NCBI GenBank assembly: GCA_918026815.1
Contig: CAKJVC010000171.1
Coordinates: 124,001 to 188,000, forward strand
Source: Chalara sp. BL73
Taxonomy: Eukaryota; Ascomycota; Leotiomycetes; Helotiales
Direction: 5' to 3'
DNA: 64,000 nt
A program made the translations under genes and the position numbers. Positions 45,665 to 55,595 of this stretch are shown here, piece by piece (the first letter of the stretch is position 1; the number at the start of each line of letters is the position of its first letter). The notes beneath the pieces are model-generated. The model had not been told where the DNA came from, searched no databases, and saw only the letters and a list, made by a program, of their open reading frames with translations.

Positions 45665-47087
45665 TGGCGGGGGTGGGTGCTTTATTGCAAAGGGTATGGG
45701 TTGGCTGGCGGGATCACCCAGAAGAGCTGGAAGTAACTGCTCTTACTTCGGGGATTAATACGTGAGACTCGGGTAGTGGGTCCCTAGGGAAAAACCGAAC
45801 CTACCGAACTCCGTAGGCGGCATCTGCCATGTAGTAAAGGCATTGGAAGCCTTGGCACGACCATAGCCATCAGCAATTACTTACCGCATACGCGTCCATG
45901 ATCACTCTGCAGCCACCTCATTTAGCCTAGCGCATGGCTTGTAGTCAAGCAGTAGAACGCTCTTCAGGCGACAGATGGCTTTGTACCCTGCTGAGGCTTT
46001 TCCGGAGCTTGACCGTATTCCATAGCCAATCTGTGGGATTTCTTGTTGGTAACGATCGGCTTTATCTTTTTTTGGTAGATTTAAGTCTAGCTCGCCATTG
46101 CTTTTGAAATTGAAGCTCCATAGTATCATTGCTTCATTAGGGCTATATATACATGCAAGAAGGGTGGTAAGTAAATTAGGAGATTGAAAGGATACCTTTC
46201 ATTTACTCAAAAGCAGATTCTGCTGGTAATACCAAAGATGGGTTCAATAACGGGAATTTTTGAATGAGATTTGGTGGGAGTTGACGGCGACTCAGGCCAT
46301 TTTCGAGTCAGTCAGGATTCACTGACTGGATGGTGTGGCCATACCCCCCGTAAATGTCAGCACCTCATCCCTATCCGTCCTTAGCCACGTCAGGGCTGAA
46401 TGCAAAGCCAAATATCGTAACTCGTTAGAAAACCTGACTCTATTATAACGTCAGCACTTAACCTTAATCCTCACACCAGCGGACCTACTTCTCTAACATG
46501 CAGACGGGCGGTCTGCCTTGCTACCGTTTGATGCACAACAGCTGTGCCTGCAATGACGATAGGGAATATCTCCCAAAATAGGGGTAGCTTACATCGCTCC
46601 TTCGTGCCTGGGTTCGGACGGAAGAGCACGAACATGACTTAATTGGCAGCCCAAGAGAATATTGCCTTTCGGCATGACAGTGATGAAACATCGGAATAGT
46701 GTCTTTTGAAGCCTGTTCACGGAATACAGAATATCCAGATCGAAAATTTTCGCAGATAAAGCGCAGTAAACAGTTCTAGAAACTATGTGTGAGGCCATAG
46801 CTGCTAAAAAAAAAAAGAGTAAATGATTGCCCTGTGATACCGAATACAGTATGCAAAGACTAATTAGTTATAATTGTTTTTCTGTGGGTTTCCCACGATG
46901 CCCTAGCGCCGTATCTCGGTTGCACGATGTGACGGGGCCGAAGTTAACCACTTAGCCTTGCCTTGCATACGTTGGGTCACCAAATTATTTTAACCGAGCA
47001 CTCCATAAAAACAATGGCAACCTTTTCCACCTTACCTTACACCCAGAGAGAACTTCACTTCGAACATACAAAATTTCTACCATTGAA
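45665..47087. other. Gene-poor stretch before copy G
   Basis: The minus-strand frame 45902-46129 (IPQIGYGIRSSSGKASAGY) looks protein-like, but no family is recognised. Otherwise nothing is seen. The right end is the leader of copy G. Confidence 0.35.
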
Positions 47088-47522
47088 ATGCGTGAGTGAA
47101 TTGGCTGATGGATATATATCTAATAATGCTCACATTAAGATAGTGTCGAGTGATAATACCATAGCACTGGCCCTTGGCCTTGTTGCAATACTTGTAGCCA
47201 TCATCAACATATACATGATGTGGAAAATTAGAAACCACGCATCAAGAAGAGGTATGTTATCTCAAAGGGGTTATTGATATAATTCATTCTTAACATACGA
47301 ATAAGTTTGCTGATGATACGAATAGCGGTAGACGATTTTGAACTTGCGTCTATGAATGAGCCATTTCTTGCCCAACCTTCGACTCCAGAAGAATCGTCGC
47401 ATGTACCATTAAGACTTTCACTACCCCCGGAACCTATAGGCGAACTTCACCGTAGCCAAATATCCGGCGCCATTGGTGATGCTCTTGATGCATTTTCGAG
47501 GCTACTACGTTCTCATCAATAG
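47088..47522 (+). CDS. Small single-span membrane protein, family copy G (intact)
   Basis: Three exons: 47088-47091 (ATGC), 47144-47251 and 47326-47522. Introns are 52 bp (GTGAGT, branch-like CTAAT, GATAG) and 74 bp (GTATGT...AATAG), both phase 1. The 102-aa product starts MLSSDNTIALALGLVA, has a span ending near NIYMMWK, then the basic IRNHASRR, an acidic/Pro-rich tail (DDFELASMNEPF) and the C-terminal helix GAIGDALDAFSRLLRSHQ. An upstream ATG at 47013 (MATFSTLPY) overlaps the start; if intron 1 were kept, that frame would run into the span and give an N-terminally extended form. The spliced model is preferred because the same ATG-plus-one-base exon recurs in six sister copies. Function unknown. 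Confidence 0.65.
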
Positions 47523-49216
47523 CCCTCCATGTTCTTGTTGGATGGAGAGCTAGTTTAGCACTATTAGTCTTAGAAATTCGAGTTTGGCCGAGCGAAATCA
47601 AGACATGTTTAAAGGGAATATATTCTGACAAATTGTGAAATACACACATTTACGTGCGGCTGCATCTATTTGTAGAAGGCTGGTTTGCTACGAGGAACGG
47701 TCTTTCACATTTATGTTGGTTAGCATATGATATATGGGCAAGTTTTGAACGCCAAGCCACGAAAGTAGTGCCCGCTTACTCCGGCGTCGGCTGCGGGAGT
47801 GCGACCAGGATGTAGGCTGGAGCCGTTGGTAGCAACCCACCTCAAAAGACACCCGGATCACAACTCCGGTCTTTGATGGCGGAGGGGTAATCCCTAAATC
47901 GACTTACCCTGACAGCCAGCTAATTTGTGTAATTTCGACTTTGAATACAAAGATGATTATGATCAGGATGTCCGCGATGTGGAACGGCGATTAAAAGCAA
48001 ACTCTATAATGCGAAAGCAACTCAATATCACCGAGCCGGGAGATAGTTGGCGGGGGGCTGAAGAAATTGTTCCGATTGAATACAAAAGCACTCTCCGGAC
48101 TGTATACGGAGATGCCACCGGCACCGTCAGTTCGCCCCACTTGAAAGCATAGTTCTTAGATCCTAATCTATAAATTATTATCCTACTGAGGTTGGCTACA
48201 GAAACAGGGTAAAAAAGCATTCTTGGCTGACTTGGCAAGTACGTTTTACTGCAGCGGTGGAATGGCTACCTACGGCATGCCCCACATCCATTCATGGATC
48301 TCCACCGCCTCCGTTCGGCTGATATCCGCGTATACTATCCCGGCTCGCTTTTTTGTCCCCGGCCATGCATTCATCAAATTGTACCACCAATACAGTCACC
48401 TGTAAAGTTTCTTACTTGTATAGATGTCTTGTTTGTGTGAAACTCTCTCCATTGGAAGCCCACCTTTCGCTAGCGGCTCTTGGTGTTCCATCGTAGAATT
48501 TCTTGACTGACAATTCTGGGATGCTCGGACGTTCGTCTTTAAAAGATGACACTGCTGAGAACCTGTCGTTTGAGCTTCTGCCTTGGAGATGGAAAAGAAC
48601 AAGTGGAAAACGGAGCTAAAGCACCAACAGGCTCGGCGAACCAAGCACATCCTCGCTCACCTCCACTCCGTACCCTACATATCTTCTTCCATTGACGTTA
48701 CTCTAATTTGATATTTTTAAATTTTTGATTAAATTGCCTTCTGACCAGAATTTATCCCGACAAAACAGGGAAACGTGCGGAGAGCAGGAGTGCTCCAAGA
48801 AGTTACAGAATATTCCGCGCTCGTGAAGGCTTACAGTAGCCACACGGCACGCAATGCCGAACAGTTGTCTCATAGCTTACAAACCCTGTAATGTGAAACA
48901 AAGTGAAGTACAAAAAAAGAATTTGAGTCTATGTTGTTGACAACCAAAATTCCGGGAATCTGCCCGAGTTAGCTTAACCTTTCGGGAAGGGTAAGCGATC
49001 CCTTGTCCTAGACTGCATGTGCTGCACAAAATTCCCTTCCAGATTGCCTGAGCCACCACACACATTCTCACCCAATCATCTTCATTTTATTCCGGCCAGC
49101 AGCTCAATAACCTAACCACCACAGCCACATAATTTCACTTAATTCTACTCTTGTCATTTTTTGCTCAAAAAGGAGCTCTTAAAGAAACTGTTTCTATATA
49201 TATCCTACAATCAAAC
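47523..49216. other. Region between copies G and H with a coding-like fragment
   Basis: A plus-strand frame at 47925-48152 (CNFDFEYKDDYDQDVRDVE, later GDSWRGAEEIVPIEYKS) looks like real protein but lacks a clear start and is short. A hydrophobic fragment follows near 48262. They may be exons of a broken gene. No family is recognised. Confidence 0.3.
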
Positions 49217-49390
49217 ATGCGTATGTAGTCTTTTACGTACTTACATCACAACTTTCCGCTCCCGACGCCTCCCCATGATAACAATCACCTTCTTAATGCC
49301 ATCAGCGATGCTCTGGATGCTTTCTCAAGGCTAGTACGCTCGCACCGCCAGACCTTGCCTTGTCCTGAAGAAGAAGCGTTGGAGGTATGA
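49217..49390 (+). pseudogene. Small membrane family copy H (membrane exon missing)
   Basis: ATGC at 49217-49220 is followed by the donor GTATGT, just as in the other copies. About 30 bp later a tail-type reading frame starts (PLPTPPHDNNHLLNA) and continues ISDALDAFSRLVRSHRQ to a TGA at 49388. That is the C-terminal helix of copies F and G. No membrane-span exon lies between, and the tail frame has no obvious acceptor in phase. A deletion that fused intron 1 to the tail exon explains this. After RSHRQ there is an acidic extension CPEEEALEV that the other copies lack. Confidence 0.55.
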
Positions 49391-50547
49391 ATTTTTTCGG
49401 GGGATGATCCCGGACCTTGAGAGAAATGCTCGGACAGTTGAAAATCTGCTTTTGAAAAGAGGGAGAGCGAATGTAGGATATCAGAAGACGAATTTTGTTG
49501 ACATGAACCTGGGATGGGCAGGGACCAATAGCGCCTCTTTAGAAAGTAATGAATACTTCCGTAAATGTCGTGGATCAATGAAAACCGAGTAAATCCATAG
49601 ACACTAAGCCATAGTACGAAATCCCTTCAGTACGTTCTCACTTCTGTCAATGCTTAGCGTGTAGTCAGACAAATCAAGTGGTACGTGCCGACAAGGCAAC
49701 ATCAAGAAGGACCCATCGATGACACATGGACAAATCTGTGCCTTGATTCTGATTAGAACAACAACAAATCAAATTTACCGAGTCCCAGAAAGGAATGAAG
49801 GAGAATAAATCCTACGATACATGAAGGCCTTTAGATATCTATTAACCCAATCGCTCATTTCTCATCCATAAACCACAACTTCCCATTATGACAAAAAAAT
49901 CATTCACGATTTTGATCCAATAGTTGCACCAAAACGAGAACGACTTGGAACAGCGCCCCACGGACATTTAGCCTTGGGAAGTGAAATTATGGAAGAAGAA
50001 AAGGTAGAGTGGTAAAAGCGTCCGCAACTTGCGGAGGCGATGATGGATCTTCTCAATTGCACCAGGCTTCATGCGAAAGTAACAGATCAGAACGAGCAGC
50101 ATAACATGCTGTAGCAGCTGCGTGAAATATATCTGCTGCGCGACTTAAGAGTGCACAGATCTTTCTCCGGTTGGGGTAAAGCCGAGGACGAAAGCCCACA
50201 CAAGAACCACAGGGCGCTGGCCGCCGTCAGATTCCCACAAAAGTACATGTGGATGGAGGTGGCTTCGCATATTTCGGGGTACGTACAGCGTGCTTGAAGC
50301 AGCAATGTAAACGCGCCAAAAGATCAACCCGCGTTGCCTAGCGGGTGGATATCGTTAATCATGTATTATTATGGATCTACCAATAACAGCTACACTAAGA
50401 ATCCAATGCCGGAACAGGGACCCACCATCATGAAAGGTCGCGGGTAAAACATTTCCAAAAGAAACGAGAATAATTTTTGAAAAGTGGGTATATGCCATGT
50501 ACGCCATATTCGTAAATCCAAAAATCCCATAGGGCTCGTTTCTCTCG
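49391..50547. other. Intergenic stretch downstream of the lipase gene
   Basis: The right end is the 3' region of the lipase gene. No supported gene; frames at 49404-49592 and 50087-50305 are unrecognised. Confidence 0.4.
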
Positions 50548-52333
50548 TTAACGTCCCATCACCGCGTTGGTAGCCAGCACCTCGATGCGCCTTGCGTACA
50601 GTCTCATCATGTGGCATACAGGATCTCCCCAGATGACGCCTCTCAACTCTTCATCAGAGATCATCTGCGCAACTACGCCCTCATCCATTCTCTGCTGAAT
50701 CGGTTTCTTCTTTTTTGGTCGCGTCTCATAACGCTGCACGGCTCTCAAAAGCACCAGTCTCCCGGCATTACTTAATGTCGCTACCGGCACTGGCCAGTGT
50801 GGTGCTTGCGTGGGTGGTGGATACGAATTGGATTTTTTGGGACTCGGCCGGATTTTATTGATGGTGAGCGAGCTGCTGGACTTTACTCCTAGACCCGTGA
50901 TGAGTGGCTGCAACTTTGGAGGAGTGAGAGTGTCCACGATACAGGAATTTCCTGGTGCGGGCGTGGAGTAGAGGTTGAGAAGTGATCGGACGTATTCCTT
51001 GTCTGCTCTTGGAACTGGGTCGCCTTCGTTGACAAAGGATAGAAATACTGATTTGCGGAGCGATGGATTGTTTGGTCGCTCAATTGGTAAAAGTGATATG
51101 GGAGGGGCGCCAAAGCTGATACAATGAATACGTTTGAAGCAGCCAGTCAGAATATTGAGTTCCGATTCAGCTTCTGGAGTTGTTGATAGCATATGCGAGT
51201 AGAGCAGAGCAGCGACCGCTCCTCCAGCTGAATGACCCGTAATGAGGAGCGAACATTTCGAACGGCTTGGGTCCTCCTGAAGGAGGTATCGTAGTCGAGC
51301 CGCTACTGGTTTGACCATCTTCTTTGCAACTGAGAGGAATCCGGCATGACAAAGATTGCCCGGGTCATCCTGGCGTTATGTTAGTATAGTGAGATAAAAT
51401 CACGTGTAATCGCCTCTTACTAGGAATCCTTGGGGAGACACTGGTGCTGACTTCAGATTTACTGCCCAATCCATGAAAGTCTGAGTGCCTCTAATAGCAA
51501 ATACAATGACATTCATGTCGTCCATGGGCACGGATTTAATGACCATCGCCTTAGTGCCCATCCTCCAGTCAGAATCGACATGCGTTTCTCTCTCTTGCCC
51601 GGCTGGCTTTGTATACACGCGCTCTGAGTACTGAGCTGCCAAGCAGAGTAGTGGGAACGTCGGAATATAGCTTAAATTTGTCAGTGAAGGCGATCGAATG
51701 GCATGCTAAGGCTTACAGTTTCATCGGAGGAAGATCGGGTGGAAGCCTTGAATTCGCATAGAGGTTGACCTTTGAGAAGTAATTCGTTGTCGTCAGAGCA
51801 GAAGATACGGAATTGTTCACCATCCCCTTCGACTTCCCTTGGCTGGTTATCTGGCTGTCATAACCAGATGGTTGTTGCTCCTGTTGCCAAAGAGGCTGCG
51901 GTTCTTGGTATATGGCCAGATCGCTCTCTTTCCCACTGAAGCTCTCGCTATCAATTTGAGTGACAACCGCATTAAACTTTGCTGCGATTGAATCATACAG
52001 AGCAGCGCCTTCATACAAATGCGGGCAGTCAGGCAACTTGCTATTAGCCAAAAGGTTCGTAGCAGAACCTAACCGAAGCTTATCCAGGCCGTATGCGCTT
52101 TTCTTGGGCCTCAGAAGAGGCTGCGGAGGAGTGGCTAAGGAGTTCTGAGGCACATACTGAGGCCGGTACGGGGGTGAAGATGACGGTTGAGGTTCAGGAT
52201 AGCTATGACTGTAGCCATGGGAGCCTCCTCCTGTGCTGGAGTATTTGAGTGGGATACTCTGTGGTTTTGTATGTGCGAGAGGAGCGGCAGGTGTCGTTGA
52301 TTTACTCTTTTTGGACTTGCCGAAGATCGCCAT
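50548..52333 (-). CDS. Class 3 lipase (alpha/beta hydrolase)
   Basis: Three exons, 51717-52333, 51421-51670 and 50548-51369, with introns of 46 and 51 bp, encode 562 aa. The Lipase_3 fold (PF01764) is visible in order: IVFAIRGTQTFMDWAVNL (oxyanion region), HAGFLSVAKKM, the nucleophile elbow ITGHSAGG with Ser near residue 336, HCISFGAPP, and FVNEGDPVPR with the likely acid Asp. The first 200 residues are hydrophilic, Ser/Pro/Gln-rich and have no signal peptide, so the enzyme is probably intracellular and acts on membrane or storage glycerolipids. The start MAIFGKSKKSK at 52333 has a good ACCATGG context; the frame stays open upstream without another ATG. The C-terminal 120 residues are basic. 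Divergent from the Clr5 gene. Confidence 0.85.
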
Positions 52334-53167
52334 GGTGCAGTCGTGATCCCAGTGACGTTCTCTTGGCGAATTCAATGTCGAGCCATCACTACTTCTTTCA
52401 TATTCCTTGGCAGTAGTCAACGAGCTGTCTGTTGATGAGTCAAATTAGACTGCTGGTATGAATCAAGAGACAAAATATTGCGAAGTTCATTAAAATCATC
52501 CCCTCGTGAAGAGCCAAGCGGCTTTAAAAGAGCTGCATGATCTATGATGCAAATGATTCGCCATCTGCTGCGCCTCCTTGAAGCTCTACACGCCGGGCGC
52601 CACTACGCGTTGCTTCTTCAGCGAACCAGAGGCTGAAGATGGCCTAAGAGGGTTCTGCATTTTTTGCTGGGGAGAAAAGGTGGGGTGACTTTACTGGGCG
52701 AGGTCATACCTTAAATTGGGGCGAAGGCGGTATAGGCGGACGGGTGGGCTTCTACCTCCATCGTCTTGACATACTTGCTTACAATAAGCAAGGCTGCACT
52801 GATATATTATTGCAAAAACAGGACCCGATATCCTCTCCCTACACTGCCCCGAGTAGGTATACGGACCAGACTTCTCAGGATGCTGCGATCGTGCACGTGA
52901 CTTACATATCACTCCACAAACACATGCTTTTGTGCCTCAGGTAGCGTTTATACTCATTCGTTGATTCAATAAAATAGATTTCAATGTTGATGACTGGCAA
53001 AGTCGGCAATTGGCCCATGGCATATCGAAGGGTGCATAAGGAAAAGCAGGGCTGCAGGTGTAACCAACAATACCAAGGCTGCATGATTCCTCATCAATAC
53101 ATGAAAATAAACTCAGTCGATTCTCCCGTTTTCCTTCTTCCTTTTCTTATCCAAAGATGCCACCAGA
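52334..53167. promoter_or_regulatory. Shared upstream region of lipase and Clr5 genes
   Basis: An 834-bp divergent intergenic region. Both promoters must lie here. Pyrimidine-rich DNA (TTTTCCTTCTTCCTTTTC) directly precedes the Clr5 start. No coding frame is supported. Confidence 0.45.
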
Positions 53168-55009
53168 ATGGGCGAGTCGATTGAAACGTCATCTCAATCA
53201 GGAGAGCCAGGGATTCTAGGTCTACGCAACAGCGCAACCGGCGTATCCGATTTAGTGATGAACCAACCAGCCTTGCCACTTCAGCCAACCGCGACAAAAA
53301 GGCAACTGACGGAGCAAGAGTTAGAAGTTCTTAGACCTATGATAACCCGACTGTATATCGATGAGGGCTTGAGGTATGAAGATGTCAGGAAATATCTTCT
53401 CGAAAATTACAACGTCGATCCAACGTAAGTTTTGCTTCAGTACATGTGTGAAGGAAGCGCTTTCATGTTGATGTATGGCGTGTCAATATATTGTTTGCTA
53501 TTAGATGGTGTGTTACTAGAGGCGATTTCTTCCTTTTCTTCTGTTTACCATCAGTAGACGCCTCAATTGACCAGAAGAATATAGACAGAAACAATTTTCT
53601 GGCTGGCGCCGGAAATGGGGAATGAAAAAGAACACTACCATACGCGACCGCCAAAAAATCCTCAATGATCTCGAAGAAAGTAAGAAGGACGTCTCAGAAG
53701 AGAGCCGTGTGGGCAACTTTAATCTCACTGTTGAGAAAATTATTCGCTGGAAGAAAGAGATAGGACAAGCTGCTGGACTTGATAATATGCCTGCGACACA
53801 ACAAAGAATTGGTAAGAAAAATATCAATAAAAATGATAAGCGTCTAAAGATTTTAACATAGATCAACTACCGCACCACTCCAAGCCTTTGGAGATGATAG
53901 ATAGCTCATGGGATGAGAGTTCGAGGTATGGCCAACACGACAATCCTGCTTCATCTTACCGGCCTTCATCACCAAGAATTTTCCTGCTTCCCGAAAATCT
54001 TTTCTTTAATGTGGACTTGTATATGGAACAACTGTGCGGGAGAGCGGCTTTTATCAAAACCGGGAATCGCGACTATCGTTTCAATATTCCTGATAGTGAA
54101 ACAAAAGCAACCACGTTGGAGAAATTCGTTGGGTATACTAAGCAGGCACTACAGTTTGCCGCCACGAACAGGCTTGTGGAAGCAAGAAAAGTACTTTCAA
54201 TGGCTTGCGGTCTGACCCGTACCTTACTCGAAGATGAAAATCCCATAGCGTACATGAACCTGGTGAATACGATGCTTGAGTATTGGGATGAGCCATCTGA
54301 GTTTTTCCACCAATTCAATGATTTATTTATAGCTTACATAAGCAGAATGGCAGCGATTGTTCTCCCTTATGGACACCCTTGGCGAACAATCTGGGTTGTA
54401 ATAGGAGCTGTTAACACCGATCAAGTTCGAGAAATACTCCTTGTCTCATTAGACTGCATGGTTAATACTCTAAAAAGAAATATAGGATCCTATCAAGGAA
54501 TTGCCGTCAATGGACGGCTACTCCACACTAAATGGAAGTATAGTCGTGACCTCCCCGCCGCCGAGACAGCTCTGCGGAGCCTCATCCCAGAGAGTGCGGA
54601 CCCATCCAATGGGACTTACAAGTCGTACTTTAAGGCCATGTTTCACTTAGCGAGAAACTTGCGTCTCCAAGGAAAATATAACGACGGTATTATCATTGCA
54701 AAGCAACACCTTGCGCATGCTCGAGTGTATGGAGATATTGATGATCTTGTCAATGCACTCAATCTCAACGCGAACATGTACCACCATATGGGAGAAAAGG
54801 CAATAGCAGAAACTCATATACGGGAAGCTGCGGATACCATGCTTGCAAAGCTTGAGGCAACTTCAGCCACTTGGGGTATCTATCTGCTGGGTATACTGGA
54901 GGACTGGGTTCGAAAAGATGGCCGCATACAGGAGGCAGATGATATAAAGGCAGAGGTGGCAGATCTTATGGAACGTGATAAGATTCGTGACGACACAGAA
55001 GAAGAATAG
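53168..55009 (+). CDS. Clr5-domain protein with helical-repeat C-terminus
   Basis: Three exons, 53168-53424, 53585-53811 and 53862-55009, encode 543 aa; introns are 160 and 50 bp. Residues about 47-105 form a Clr5 domain (PF14420): LRPMITRLYIDEGLRYEDV, KYLLENYNVDPT, then KQFSGWRRKWGMKKN, which is completed by splicing. The acceptor AATATAG was picked because it alone joins the domain in frame. The rest, about residues 170-543, is helical with tetratricopeptide-like periodicity (for example AALQFAATNRLVEARKVL-type and FHLARNLRLQGKYNDGIII segments). Clr5 is a fungal domain, likely DNA-binding, named after a cellulase regulator; many members carry TPR or ankyrin repeats. A role in transcription or in non-self response is possible but not shown. 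Confidence 0.8.
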
Positions 55010-55595
55010 TTCGCCTCCTTCCCATCTATTAGACCACTGACGCAAGAGAATCGAATTTAATTATTGAAGCCCCACAACCACCACTTTACAGCGGCAGAGC
55101 GTAACCTTGCACCAGTCAAATGCGTGGACATTAGCACAAGATTTACTCCTAATTTTTATGTATATTTTCGTTGAGACACCAGAAAACTATCCAGGGACAT
55201 ACCAGCCGTTCATGAGTGTCAATGTGATCAGCTTAGAGAGACATCGGACAATGGAAAAACAAATAGGTTTTATACAACAAAGATCAGAAATAGGTGGAAA
55301 ATAAAAGTTCCATGTTCAATCAAGTCCGCACGATCTTATCTTTAAAAAATAATGTGAAAGCTAAAGTACTTTTATGACGTTGAGAAAGAAGGAGGCGGAA
55401 GTGAGCACAAGCTTCAAAGTCCCTGCCCCACCTCGCTTAGGCCAGACAAACTCCCCCAAACAAGGCGCGTCAGTCAACGCGTCAATCTAGACTTACTCCC
55501 CATTATTTCAGAAACTCCAACACCGATGCCCGATGATAAAACTCCTGGAACACAGACAACCATAATTTCGAAACATTTTTCGTGCCTCTCTGACC
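55010..55595. other. Intergenic stretch between two plus-strand genes
   Basis: 586 bp holding the 3' end of the Clr5 gene and the promoter of the next. Nothing else is seen. Confidence 0.45.

Noticed and set aside
46963..47277. 104-codon plus-strand frame as a full gene
   Set aside because: It is exon 2 of copy G with intron 1 retained; the spliced three-exon model matches six sister copies. A retained-intron isoform remains possible and is noted as a finding.
47840..47900. A DGGG stretch (PVFDGGGV) suggesting a patatin-type phospholipase
   Set aside because: No GXSXG nucleophile motif or further patatin blocks follow, and the frame ends quickly.
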